Positions 11,792 through 19,850 of a DNA stretch of 64,000 nt are shown piece by piece. Position numbers and translations under genes: made by a program. Within the stretch, counting starts at the first letter, position 1. Each line of letters starts with the position of its first letter. Origin of the DNA: JACRCT01 sp049841135 (GTDB taxonomy: Bacteria > Myxococcota > Myxococcia > Myxococcales > UBA5297); the NCBI GenBank assembly GCA_049841135.1, contig JASGHK010000004.1:1054001-1118000 (forward strand). The letters are read 5' to 3'. A model generated the notes under the pieces. That model was given only the letters and a program-made list of their open reading frames with translations. It searched no databases and was not told the DNA's origin.

Positions 11792-13363
11792 GTGTGCGAA
11801 GTTGTTGGGCCTCGGTCGGCCAGAGCATGCGACCGGGCAGCGAGGCGAGTCGTGGACGGCGGCAGCGCAGCCATCAAGCCCGAGTCGGCGGCGACGGTGC
11901 CCGTCTTCCGCGAGCGCGCGCGCACGCTCTCCCAGGAGATGCCCGCGGTCCGCCTCCCGGAAGAAGGTCGCCCGGAGCCGCAAGCCCCGCGCGCCAAGAC
12001 TCGGACCACCCCCGAGGCCCCGGCCCTCATCGCCGCCGAAGCCCCGGCGCCCGCCCTCGTCCCGACTCCGAGCCCGACTCCAGCCTCCAGTCCAGCTCCG
12101 GCCGCCAAGCCGCTCGACCGCGAGACGCTGCTCAAGACGCGGATCAAGGACCTGGCGCTGCACATCGCCGGCACCAAGGTCGAGCGGATGGTCGAGACGC
12201 TCTACCAGGATCTCGCCGCGGCCGGCGTCACCTTCCGGCCTCCCTGCTACCTCTCCGACGAGTGGGGCTGCCCGGACGGCAAGCCCATCATCGGCATCCC
12301 CTTCTACCTGGCGGACGAGAAGCTGGGCGCCATCGAAGGCGAGGTCAGCGAGGTCAGCGAGGACGAGAAGGAGTCGATGATCTACCTGCGGCACGAGGCA
12401 GGTCACGCCTTCTGCTACGCCTACGAGCTCTACAACGACGAGCAGTTCGCCAACCTGTTCGGCCCGTTCACCCGTCCGTACGTCGAGGACTACAAGGTGA
12501 TGCCGTTCAGCCGGGCGTTCGTGCGCCACGTGCCCGGCTGGTACGCCCAGAAGCACCCCGACGAGGACTTCGCCGAGACCTTCGCGGTCTACATCACCCC
12601 GGGCGGGTCGTGGCGGCAGACGTACGCGGGCTGGCCGGCGCTGCGCAAGCTCGAGTACGTCGAGGCGAAGATCAAGGAGTTCGGCCCCCAGCCGCCCAAG
12701 GTCATCACCCGCGGCCCGGACCAGCTGGACGTCCCGGTCGAGCTCTTGGAGGACACCGTCGGCGAGGTCTTCGAGCGCGAGGGCCCGCCGGCGGACGTCG
12801 GCCAGCAGCTGGGCGCGCACTTCGATGCCGACCTGCGGCAGATCTTCCTCGCTCCGGGCCAGGGCTCGCTCGCCGCGACGGCGATCATCGAGTCGGCGCG
12901 CAACCCGCTCATCCCCTCCATCGCCTACTGGACCGGGCTGGCGCGGCCGGTGGTCAAGGCCGTGGTGCTGCACCTGTCCGCGCGCTGCCGCGAGCTGCAG
13001 CTGACCGCCAGGCCCGGCACCGAGAGCGAGTGCCTGGCGCGCTTCTCGATCGTCGTCACCACGCTGGCGATGAACCGGGTCTACTCGGGCCGCTTCGGCG
13101 AGCTTCTGAGCGCCTGCGCCGCAGCGCCCCATCGTTCCCGATTCCGGATCCAGCCGACGGACGGCTACCGAGCCTGGACGTCCATTCCTATCTTGGGGCA
13201 GAGGAGGCGCGAGAGGCTCCGGCGGCTGGCTGAAATCAAGGGCCCGTCTTCGCGCGTTGACGCCCTGCGATGGAACCTTGCTCACGGCCCCTGCGTGACG
13301 CGCGACGAGAGCGGCAGACCTTTCCGAATCGCGAACCGATCAGGTTATATAGGGAGCAGATGA
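11792..13363 (+). CDS. Putative zinc-binding metallopeptidase (Peptidase_Mx type)
   Basis: 523 residues from a GTG at 11792; ATG 11938 is a possible later start. An Ala/Pro/Thr linker (about 50-105) precedes a zincin domain: YLRHEAGHAFCYAYELY (about residue 200) gives the HExxH ligands and HPDEDFAETFAVYI the downstream acidic ligand region. FG..TRPYVEDYK and PGWYAQKHP fit Pfam Peptidase_Mx. About 230 residues follow that I cannot assign (ELLEDTVGEVFEREGPPADV onward). No signal peptide is evident. The stop overlaps the ATP-grasp start by 4 bp (ATGA), so the two are translationally coupled and may act on one peptide-like substrate; substrate unknown. Confidence 0.75.
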   Translation: MCEVVGPRSARACDRAARRVVDGGSAAIKPESAATVPVFRERARTLSQEMPAVRLPEEGRPEPQAPRAKTRTTPEAPALIAAEAPAPALVPTPSPTPASSPAPAAKPLDRETLLKTRIKDLALHIAGTKVERMVETLYQDLAAAGVTFRPPCYLSDEWGCPDGKPIIGIPFYLADEKLGAIEGEVSEVSEDEKESMIYLRHEAGHAFCYAYELYNDEQFANLFGPFTRPYVEDYKVMPFSRAFVRHVPGWYAQKHPDEDFAETFAVYITPGGSWRQTYAGWPALRKLEYVEAKIKEFGPQPPKVITRGPDQLDVPVELLEDTVGEVFEREGPPADVGQQLGAHFDADLRQIFLAPGQGSLAATAIIESARNPLIPSIAYWTGLARPVVKAVVLHLSARCRELQLTARPGTESECLARFSIVVTTLAMNRVYSGRFGELLSACAAAPHRSRFRIQPTDGYRAWTSIPILGQRRRERLRRLAEIKGPSSRVDALRWNLAHGPCVTRDESGRPFRIANRSGYIGSR

Positions 13364-14421
13364 AAGCCCTGAAGGTTCCGATCCTCTTCTACCAGCCTCC
13401 CGCCGACCCGGAGGATCCGGTGGTCGGCCAGATCTTCGAGGCGCTGCAGGCGCTCGGCCACAAGCCGACCCGCTTCGCCGTCGAGCGCGATGTCCGCTCG
13501 CTGCTCAACGGCATCTCGCGGGGGCGACCCGACCTGGTCTTCAACATCTGCGAGACCTTCGCCAACCGGAACATCTTCGAGGTCAACGTCGCGGCCTTCC
13601 TCGAGCTGCTCGACGTCCCCCTGACCGGCAGCGGGACCGCGGGTCTGCTGCTGGCGCAGGACAAGGCCATCGCCAAGAAGCTCTTCACCTTCCACCGCGT
13701 CCCCTGCCCCGACTTCGTGGTCTTCCACGACGAGACGCTCGATCTGGGCGGCCGGCGCCTCAACTTCCCGCTCTTCGTCAAGCCGCTGCGCGCCGACGCC
13801 TCCATCGGCATCACGCCCGAGTCCCTGGTGCGCAACGTCGACCAACTGCTCGAGCGGGTGAAGTACGTCCACTCGCTGGGCGAGGCGGCCATCGCCGAGG
13901 AGTACGTCGAAGGCCGGGAGATGTACGTCGGGGTGCTGGGCGGAGAGCAGCGGCCGCTCGCGCTGCCGGTGGTCGAGCTGCAGTTCCGCGGGGCCTACCC
14001 GAAGGGGCGTCCGCGCATCGCCGACTGGACCGCGAAGTTCGAGAAGGACAGCCCGGAGTTCAAGGGCACCCGCTCGGTGATCGCCCGCGTCTCCAACGAG
14101 CTGCGCCAGCGCCTGCAGGACCTGGCGGTCGACGCCTTCGAGGCGCTGCAGCTGCGCGACTACGCCCGCGTCGACTTCCGCATCGACGCCAAGGGCAGCC
14201 CGTTCGTGCTCGAGGTCAACCCGAACCCCTACCTCGAGAAGGACGCCGAGTTCGCGATGGCGGCCAAGGCGGCGGGCATGGAGTACCCGCAGCTCATCGA
14301 GCACATCGTCAAGCTGGCCGGCAAGCGAGGCCCGAAGAAGGCGACCGACGAGGCGCCGCCGAGCGAGCCGCCGCAGGCTCCTCCGGCCCCCGCCGCGCCG
14401 CAGACTGCGACCGGGGGTTGA
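13360..14421 (+). CDS. ATP-grasp ligase, D-alanine-D-alanine ligase-like
   Basis: 353 residues. The ATP-grasp architecture is visible: an N-terminal domain (VPILFYQPPADPEDPVVGQI), PLTGSGTAGLLLAQDKAIAK (about 88), the nucleotide-binding strand FPLFVKPLRADASIGIT (about 140), EEYVEGREMYVGVLG, and the metal site DYARVDFRIDAKGSPFVLEV followed by NPNPYL (about 270-295). Such enzymes form amide bonds through acyl phosphates. A Pro/Ala tail follows residue 325. ATG 13360 has AGGGAG just upstream and overlaps the metallopeptidase stop. It is not the housekeeping Ddl by context, since no mur genes are near. The substrate is unknown; a peptide or amino-acid ligation role is inferred. Confidence 0.82.
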   Translation: MKALKVPILFYQPPADPEDPVVGQIFEALQALGHKPTRFAVERDVRSLLNGISRGRPDLVFNICETFANRNIFEVNVAAFLELLDVPLTGSGTAGLLLAQDKAIAKKLFTFHRVPCPDFVVFHDETLDLGGRRLNFPLFVKPLRADASIGITPESLVRNVDQLLERVKYVHSLGEAAIAEEYVEGREMYVGVLGGEQRPLALPVVELQFRGAYPKGRPRIADWTAKFEKDSPEFKGTRSVIARVSNELRQRLQDLAVDAFEALQLRDYARVDFRIDAKGSPFVLEVNPNPYLEKDAEFAMAAKAAGMEYPQLIEHIVKLAGKRGPKKATDEAPPSEPPQAPPAPAAPQTATGG

Positions 14422-14426
14422 GCAGG

Positions 14427-14531
14427 CCCGAGGCCCGAGGCCCGAGTCCCAAGCCCCGAGTCCCGAGTCCCGAGTCCCGAGTCCCGAGTCCCGAGTCCCG
14501 AGTCCCGAGTCCCGAGTCCCGAGTCCCGAGT
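14427..14531. repeat. 7-bp tandem repeat (CCGAGTC)n
   Basis: About 11 perfect tandem CCGAGTC units (14454-14530) follow a degenerate start (CGAGGCC variants). The array begins just after the ATP-grasp stop. No gene is encoded; both-strand reading frames here are repeat shadows. Confidence 0.95.
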
Positions 14532-14584
14532 ACCCCCGAGTCCTTTGCCGACGCTGCCGGCGGCTGAAGCCGCGCCTGACTTTT

Positions 14585-14709
14585 CGAAGCCCGCCTGCGC
14601 GGGCTGGGTGGTCAGCAGGTCGGATGGCGCCAGCTGGGGTGTTAAGGCCCAAGTGTCCTGAGTAGCCATCGACCCACCTGCACAACCCAGCCCGCGCAGG
14701 CGGGCTTCG
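14585..14709. repeat. 24-bp perfect inverted repeat around 77 bp
   Basis: The arms at 14585-14608 and 14686-14709 are perfect complements (CGAAGCCCGCCTGCGCGGGC plus TGGG), each with an internal GCCCGC/GCGGGC hairpin. The right arm is followed by TTTTCTC. It may be a miniature mobile element, or a terminator for the ATP-grasp operon at its right arm. Confidence 0.8.
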
Positions 14710-14740
14710 TTTTCTCAGGCGCGACTTTAGTCGCCGGCAT

Positions 14741-14798
14741 CATCGGTCCGGCACACTTCATCGGGCCGGCACCTCCCTGAACTTCATCGGCCCGGCAC
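14741..14798. repeat. Three direct repeats CATCGGNCCGGCAC
   Basis: Copies at 14741-14754, 14759-14772 and 14785-14798 differ only at the central base. Spacings are 18 and 26 bp. They could be protein-binding iterons or remnants of element ends. Confidence 0.75.
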
Positions 14799-14816
14799 AT
14801 CACTAAACGAAACGAC

Positions 14817-14850
14817 GAAGGGCAGCCGGCCTGAGGCGCGGCTGCCCTTC
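14817..14850 (-). terminator. Terminator of the cysteine-rich protein gene
   Basis: An 11-bp stem, GAAGGGCAGCC with GGCTGCCCTTC and a 12-nt loop, sits 22 nt past the stop codon on the minus strand and is followed there by a short T-rich stretch. Confidence 0.75.
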
Positions 14851-14872
14851 CTGTTCCCTAACCGGCCGCGAC

Positions 14873-15322
14873 CTACTTCTTCTTTGCGGGCTCGCTCTTC
14901 TTCGCGTCCGCCTTCGCGGGCTCGGTCTTCTTGGCATCCGCCTTGGCGGGCTCGGCCTTCTTGGCATCCGTGGCCTTCTCGCCCTTGGCGCAACTGCACT
15001 CGCCCTCGCCACACTTGCAGTCGCCGCCGCACTTGCAGTCACTGCCGGCCTTCCCGCACTTGCACTCGCCGCCAGCGGCCTTTGCCTCGCCGCACTTGCA
15101 CTCCTTGCCGCACTTGCACTCGCCGCCGGACTTGCAGGCGCAGTCGCCGCCGGCCTTGGCGTGCTCCTCGCACTTGGCCTTGCCGTCCTTGGCGTGCGGA
15201 CACTCGCCCTTGGCGTCGCCGGCAGCGCCGTCCTTGTTGCAGTGGCAAGCGTGGGCAGGCTGGGCGATGGCGAGGACGGCGACGAAGGCAAAGGCAGACA
15301 AGGCGATGGTCAGCTGCTTCAT
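14873..15322 (-). CDS. Secreted cysteine-rich metallothionein-like protein
   Basis: 149 residues. A clear signal peptide (MKQLTIALSAFAFVAVLAIA, cleavage near AHA) is followed by 18 cysteines in about 75 residues, mostly as CxC pairs spaced by Gly/Lys/Glu (GGECKCG, KECKCG, SDCKCG, GDCKCG, GECSCAKG). The last 35 residues are a Lys/Ala/Glu/Pro tail with repeated DAKKxEPAKA. The spacing recalls metallothioneins but export would place it in the periplasm or outside. Likely roles are metal binding or redox buffering; it is not a recognised family. Single gene with its own terminator. Confidence 0.75.
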   Translation of the reverse strand: MKQLTIALSAFAFVAVLAIAQPAHACHCNKDGAAGDAKGECPHAKDGKAKCEEHAKAGGDCACKSGGECKCGKECKCGEAKAAGGECKCGKAGSDCKCGGDCKCGEGECSCAKGEKATDAKKAEPAKADAKKTEPAKADAKKSEPAKKK

Positions 15323-15504
15323 GGTGTGTTCCTCCTGGATTGGTCCGGGGATTCTCCGCGAGCAGCGCTTCGCGCCGCAAGCGGGAGGTGCCAGGGTCTA
15401 ACCCCGGCGCCTGCCGGTTGCACGAACGGCTGCACACCCGGTTGAGGCATCGGGGTGCGGCTGGTAACCTCTGCGTCCTTCGGCCGATGGAGGTCTCACA
15501 CTCA

Positions 15505-17517
15505 ATGCGCAACCTGACCTGGGCGACCCTCACCTTGATTGCCGCCTTCGCCTTCAACTGCAGTGATGGTGGCAACCAGGAGGCCAAGGGCGAAATCAAG
15601 CCCGAGAAGCTTTCTGTAGGGTTCGAGCAGACCTGCCCCAAGCCTTCCGACCCGAAGTACGAGGTGACCTTCCCGACCGTGCCGGTCGTGCTCACCAACG
15701 TGGGCAAGGCGACCTCCTACCTCAACAAGTTCGAGGTAGAGAGCGCCTACAAGGAGGTCTTCGTCGTCGACCAGACCAAGGTCCCGGAGACGATCGCTGC
15801 CGGCAGCTCGGTGGAGATCCCCGTCACCTTCAAGCCCAACCAGAGCGGGACCATCGTCGGCAAGCTGCACGTCGCCGGTGACCTGCCCGAGGGCGCGGAC
15901 ACCTTCGACATCACGCTCTCGGGCGAGGGCAAGAGCTTCACCCCGTTCCCCGTGTTCAGCGCCAGCTGCCTGAGCCCCAACACCATGTCTCCCTTGCTCG
16001 ACGGCTGCACGCCGACCTCCTCGGGCACGCGCACCATCCGCTTCAACCCGACCCCCACCGGGGGCTACGTCGACGTCCCGGTCACCCTCAAGAACGCCGG
16101 CTGCCCCAACCTCTCCATCACCAACATCAAGGTGACCACCACCAGCGCCGACGACTCCAAGGAAGGCTTCGCCCTCGTCGACGCCGCCACCACCTCGCTG
16201 ACCGCGGCCGGCGGCAACGGCACCGCGGTCGTCAACGTCCGCTTCTCGCCGCAGACCGCGGGCACCGTCTACAAGGGCACGCTCACCTTCGAGACCAACG
16301 ACCCGGACGCCGCCGACGCCACCGTCACCATCAAGCTCGACGGCGAGGGCACCGCCGCCTCGCTCTGGCTCGACAAGACCATCTGCGACTACGCCAAGCT
16401 CTCCGGGCCCTGCAACGGCCAGTTCGAGATCCGCAACTCGGGCACGCTGCCGCTCAAGGTCAGCAAGGTCTCGCTCAAGAAGAACAACCCCATGTTCAAG
16501 CTCGAGAACGGCGACGCCTTCACCAACGTCTCGGTTCCCGGCGGCTCCTACGCCACGCTGATCAAGGTGACCTACGATCCCGCCGGCAACCCGGCCTGCC
16601 CCGGTCCCTTGCTCGCCACGATCGATCAGTGCAACGACACGCTCGTCGTCGAATCCGATGCCGGCACCGCCGAAGCCGAGCTGCGGGGCGGCTCGTGGGC
16701 AATCCTCAGGACCTTCCCAACCACCGCCATCGACTTCAACGCCGCGGTCGGCGGGACGCCGCTGGACCACAACCCGCACTTCGAGACGCTGCTCCTCCGG
16801 AACGAGGAGACCTACGCCGGCCAGCTGGACCTGACCATCAAGGACCTCGTCATCGACGACTCCCGCAAGGCCTTCACCGTGATGAGCACCAACCCGCTGC
16901 CGGCCGGCTGCGAGCCCGAGGCGAAGCCCTTCGCTCCGAACACCGTCATCAAGCCTGGCGAGAGCTTCACGGCCTGCCTCAAGTTCACCAGCGACGTCGC
17001 GGGCGGCATCTTCAGCACCAACATGAACGTGCTCAGCACCGACCCGTCCTACCCCGACCCGAACGGCCTGCTCATGGAGCTCAAGGCCACGGCCATCTGC
17101 GAGTCCAAGCCCACGGCCGCCATCGAGGTTCGCGCCCAGGGCACCCCGGCCACCTGTCCGTGCACCGACACGACTTGCCCGATGGTCGGTACATGCAACG
17201 TCAAGCTCCCCACCGGCGGCGTCGCTTCGGCGTCCGTGGACATCAGCGGCGAGTCCAGCTTCTCGCCCACCTACAAGTTCGACGAGAACGGCATGTGCGC
17301 CGAGGACAAGCGCATCTACACCGGCCTCACCTACAAGTGGGAGCTGAGGAACCCCCAGGATGGCAGCGCGAGCCTCTCTCCGGATGGGATTTCGACTTCA
17401 CCCATCACCACGCTGACCTACTCGAAGTCTGGACAGCACATCATCAAGCTCACGGTCACTGACGCCAACGGCCGCACGGGCGAGGCGAGCTACGTCGTCA
17501 GCCCCAGCCTGCAGTGA
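15505..17517 (+). CDS. Lipoprotein with HYDIN/choice-of-anchor-D and PKD-like domains
   Basis: 670 residues. The start is MRNLTWATLTLIAAFAFNCS at 15505, a lipoprotein signal peptide with Cys near residue 19; GGAGG lies about 12 nt upstream. Repeated immunoglobulin-like modules follow: VPVVLTNVGKATSYLNKFEV, IPVTFKPNQSGTIVGKLHVA, NVRFSPQTAGTVYKGTLTF and CLKFTSDVAGGIFSTNMNV are the strands typical of choice-of-anchor-D/ASPM-SPD-2-Hydin repeats. The C-terminus (LTYSKSGQHIIKLTVTDANG) is PKD-like. Expected location is the outer membrane or cell surface. No enzyme motif; probably structural or adhesive. Confidence 0.8.
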   Translation: MRNLTWATLTLIAAFAFNCSDGGNQEAKGEIKPEKLSVGFEQTCPKPSDPKYEVTFPTVPVVLTNVGKATSYLNKFEVESAYKEVFVVDQTKVPETIAAGSSVEIPVTFKPNQSGTIVGKLHVAGDLPEGADTFDITLSGEGKSFTPFPVFSASCLSPNTMSPLLDGCTPTSSGTRTIRFNPTPTGGYVDVPVTLKNAGCPNLSITNIKVTTTSADDSKEGFALVDAATTSLTAAGGNGTAVVNVRFSPQTAGTVYKGTLTFETNDPDAADATVTIKLDGEGTAASLWLDKTICDYAKLSGPCNGQFEIRNSGTLPLKVSKVSLKKNNPMFKLENGDAFTNVSVPGGSYATLIKVTYDPAGNPACPGPLLATIDQCNDTLVVESDAGTAEAELRGGSWAILRTFPTTAIDFNAAVGGTPLDHNPHFETLLLRNEETYAGQLDLTIKDLVIDDSRKAFTVMSTNPLPAGCEPEAKPFAPNTVIKPGESFTACLKFTSDVAGGIFSTNMNVLSTDPSYPDPNGLLMELKATAICESKPTAAIEVRAQGTPATCPCTDTTCPMVGTCNVKLPTGGVASASVDISGESSFSPTYKFDENGMCAEDKRIYTGLTYKWELRNPQDGSASLSPDGISTSPITTLTYSKSGQHIIKLTVTDANGRTGEASYVVSPSLQ

Positions 17518-17546
17518 GCGGAGCCGTTCAAACTTGAAGGCGCAGA

Positions 17547-17576
17547 GAGCCCGCGAGCGATCGCGGGCTCTTCGCT
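17547..17576 (+). terminator. Terminator shared by convergent lipoprotein and Rrf2 genes
   Basis: GAGCCCGC and GCGGGCTC form an 8-bp stem followed by TTCGCTTT on the plus strand, immediately before the end of the convergent Rrf2 gene. Confidence 0.75.
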
Positions 17577-18041
17577 TTAGACGCTCTCGGTCGGCGGCAA
17601 CATCGAGCGCAGGCTGGGCGGCAGCGACTGCATGACCAGCTTGTCGAGCGTCGCCTCGCGGTAGACCTCGAGCATCCGCTCCTGCCCCAGCTTCCAGACC
17701 GAGTACATGGTGCAGGACGGCGTCAGCTTGCAGGTGTCGCTCTTGTGGTCCAGACAGAGGTTGACGACCACCGGGCCTTCGACCGCCTCGATGACGTCCA
17801 GGAAGCTGATGTCGCTCATCGGCTTCGCCAGCGAGTAGCCGCCCAGCTTGCCGCGGGTGGCCTTGACCAAGCCCTTGGTGGCCAGCGTCTTGAGGATCTT
17901 GGCGGCGAACTCCTCGGGGATCTGCATGCGCCGGGCGATCTCCCGGAAGGGGACGATCTCCCCGCTGGGGATCGACGCTAGGAAGATCATCGCGCGCAGC
18001 CCGTAGTCGATCTTCCGGCTGATCTTCAGGGTGTGCTGCAT
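17577..18041 (-). CDS. Rrf2-family transcriptional regulator with three cysteines
   Basis: 154 residues. The N-terminal winged helix (KIDYGLRAMIFLA, FREIARRMQIPEEFAAKIL) and the wing TRGKLGGYSLAKP fit Rrf2/IscR/NsrR proteins. Three cysteines in NLC-x7-C-x5-C (about residues 97-111) sit where IscR and NsrR bind an Fe-S cluster, so it may sense iron-sulphur status, NO or redox state. The spacing differs slightly from the usual C-x5-C-x5-C. It is divergent from the PHP gene across 153 bp, a likely regulatory region for both. No isc/suf genes are adjacent. Confidence 0.88.
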   Translation of the reverse strand: MQHTLKISRKIDYGLRAMIFLASIPSGEIVPFREIARRMQIPEEFAAKILKTLATKGLVKATRGKLGGYSLAKPMSDISFLDVIEAVEGPVVVNLCLDHKSDTCKLTPSCTMYSVWKLGQERMLEVYREATLDKLVMQSLPPSLRSMLPPTESV

Positions 18042-18194
18042 CCGACCTCCAGCCTGCGGTCCAGCCGGCACGACGGCCCGGCGCCGGCACGATCGCCCGG
18101 GCGTCGGAACCATGACATAGAGAATCTCCCCCCCGATGTCGAGATTCCGGGAAACCCCTCTCGACGCGGGGGCATCGAAAGAGCCTGGGCCTCC

Positions 18195-19037
18195 ATGATC
18201 GATCTCCACTCGCACACCACGGCTTCCGACGGGCAGCACTCGGCCACCGAGCTCATCCAGAAGGCGAAGGAAGCGGGCGTGCGAACCCTCGCCGTCACCG
18301 ACCACGACACCGTCGCGTCGCTCGCCGAGGCTTCGCGCGCCGCGCGCGAGGCGGGCCTCGAGCTGGTCAACGGGATCGAGCTGTCGGCCTTCGTCAACGG
18401 CAAGGAGACGCACATCCTGGGGCACTTCGTGGACCCGGCCGAGCCCGCCCTCCAGGGGCTGTCCACGCTGCTGCGGACCGAGCGCGAGAAGCGGATGCAC
18501 AAGATGGTGGCGCGCCTGGCGGAGCTGGGGATGCCGGTGGAGTTCGACGAGGTGGTGCGCGCCAGCGGCGGCGAGAACCTGGGCCGCCCGCACCTGGCGC
18601 AGGTGCTGATGGCGCACGGCTGGGCCAAGGACGTCCGCGATGCGTTCGAGAAGCACATCGGGGCGGGCAAGCCGGGCTACGTCCAGCGCTACAAGCTCAG
18701 CTCCGCCGAGGCCATCGCGCTCATCCGCAAGTCGGGAGGCGCGGCGACGGTGGCGCACCTGGCGGTGAACAAGCTGACCCGCGCCGACCTCACCGTGCTC
18801 AAGGAGGAAGGGCTCGCGGGGCTGGAGGTGGCGCACCCGGACCACCCGGCGCACACGCGCGACCACGTGCTGCAGCTGGCGCGGGAGTTCGACCTGGTGC
18901 CGACCGCGGGCAGCGACTTCCACGGCGAGGCGATCGTCCCCGGGCGCCGGCTGGGCATGGTGGAGATGGCGGCGGACGACCTGGAGCGTCTACGGGCGCG
19001 GGCTGCCCGCAGGAACGAAGGTGAGGCGCATGTCTGA
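18195..19037 (+). CDS. PHP-domain phosphoesterase (RNase AM/YciV type)
   Basis: 280 residues. MIDLHSHTTASDGQHS at the start and VTDHDTVASL give the first metal-binding motifs of the PHP fold; NGIELSAF, HILGHFVD, GRPHLAQ and AGSDFHGE supply the remaining His/Asp/Glu ligands. This pattern matches the YciV/Rnm group, which hydrolyses nucleoside 3',5'-bisphosphates or trims RNA 5' ends; which of these applies is not decidable from sequence. Divergent from the Rrf2 regulator and overlapping the pterin dehydratase start by 8 bp, so the two are co-translated. Confidence 0.88.
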   Translation: MIDLHSHTTASDGQHSATELIQKAKEAGVRTLAVTDHDTVASLAEASRAAREAGLELVNGIELSAFVNGKETHILGHFVDPAEPALQGLSTLLRTEREKRMHKMVARLAELGMPVEFDEVVRASGGENLGRPHLAQVLMAHGWAKDVRDAFEKHIGAGKPGYVQRYKLSSAEAIALIRKSGGAATVAHLAVNKLTRADLTVLKEEGLAGLEVAHPDHPAHTRDHVLQLAREFDLVPTAGSDFHGEAIVPGRRLGMVEMAADDLERLRARAARRNEGEAHV

Positions 19038-19371
19038 GACCGAGCTGGCGAAGAAGAAGTGCGTCCCCTGCAGCGCGGGCACGCCGAAGCTGTGGGGCTT
19101 CCAGCTGGACCACTTCGCGAAGCAGCTTCCGGACTGGAAGGTGGTCAACGAGCACCACCTGGAGCGCGCCTTCAAGTTCCCCGACTTCGTCAGCGCGCTG
19201 GCGTTCGTGAACAAGGTCGGAGCGCTCGCCGAGCAGGAAGGGCACCACCCGGACCTGACGCTGTCGTGGGGCAAGGTGGTGGTGACCATCTGGACGCACA
19301 AGATCGACGGGCTGAGCGAGGCCGACTTCGTGCTGGGGGCGAAGGTCGACCAGGTGCCGCTGGGGCCGTGA
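19030..19371 (+). CDS. phhB: 4a-hydroxytetrahydrobiopterin dehydratase
   Basis: 113 residues. Dehydrates the 4a-carbinolamine of tetrahydropterin. The family motif EGHHPDLTLSWGKVVVTIWT, then HKIDGLSEADF, carries the catalytic His-His-Pro and the downstream His-x3-Gly-Leu. The N-terminus has two cysteines (KKCVPCSAGTP). ATG 19030 overlaps the PHP stop by 8 bp. No phenylalanine hydroxylase is nearby, so its physiological partner is not evident here. Confidence 0.93.
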   Translation: MSETELAKKKCVPCSAGTPKLWGFQLDHFAKQLPDWKVVNEHHLERAFKFPDFVSALAFVNKVGALAEQEGHHPDLTLSWGKVVVTIWTHKIDGLSEADFVLGAKVDQVPLGP

Positions 19372-19513
19372 GGTACGCGCGGCCCCCTGCCCCTTCCGAG
19401 CCCTCCCCCTGCCCCCTCCCAAACCGCGGGAGGGGGTTCGCTGGTTGCCTTCGGCGAATCTGGAGGAGTAGCTGCTCCAACGCTACTGGGCGGCTTCAAT
19501 CGATTGGAGCCCT

Positions 19514-19527
19514 GTGACAGGCGTCAC
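19514..19527. promoter_or_regulatory. CRP/FNR-like palindrome GTGAC-N4-GTCAC
   Basis: TGTGACAGGCGTCACG has the GTGA-N6-TCAC half-site arrangement bound by CRP/FNR-superfamily regulators. It is one of three such sites in this gap. Confidence 0.55.
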
Positions 19528-19766
19528 GTCCGCGTCCTCCGAGGACGGCCCAAAAACACCTGTAAGTTCGCGATGTTGCAGATCGCCAGAAACGGCCCTC
19601 CAAGGCCTCCAGGCGGCTCGCCTTGGGCCTCGGCAAGGGTCAGAGGTATTGAAATGGGCCTAAGCCACCAAGCAGGCTCCCAGCCGGCTTGGCGGGGCTC
19701 AGGCGGCCTGTTTGGCCATTTTCGGTTAGCTGGCACCCCTCCGGCGTCGGCCTGAGACTCCACCGC

Positions 19767-19797
19767 GTGACGCCAGTCACGTGGTGACCGGCGTCAC
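19767..19797. promoter_or_regulatory. Paired CRP/FNR-like palindromes
   Basis: GTGACGCCAGTCAC (19767-19780) and GTGACCGGCGTCAC (19784-19797) are adjacent copies of GTGAC-N4-GTCAC. They lie 54 bp beyond the stop of the minus-strand gene, so their target is unclear. Confidence 0.55.
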
Positions 19798-19850
19798 GCC
19801 CGAGGCCGACCTGCCACGTCGCAGCAGGCGGGAGCCCGCCAGCGTTGCCG

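Larger units (their letters stand above)
19372..19850. other. Intergenic region between convergent genes
   Basis: 479 bases between two convergent 3' ends. It has a C-rich REP-like stretch with a CCTCCC..GGGAGG hairpin (about 19400-19436) and three CRP-like palindromes. No supportable coding sequence; a small RNA cannot be excluded. Confidence 0.6.

Noticed and set aside
14427..14531. CRISPR array
   Set aside because: The 7-bp units are contiguous with no spacers; no cas genes in the window.
15385..15440. tRNA-like 3' half (GGTCTAACCCC) upstream of the HYDIN-type lipoprotein
   Set aside because: No acceptor stem, anticodon arm or D arm can be drawn around it.
19504..19755. 83-codon plus-strand frame between the CRP-like sites
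   Set aside because: Composition is low-complexity Pro/Gly/Arg with no ribosome site; not supportable as a gene.
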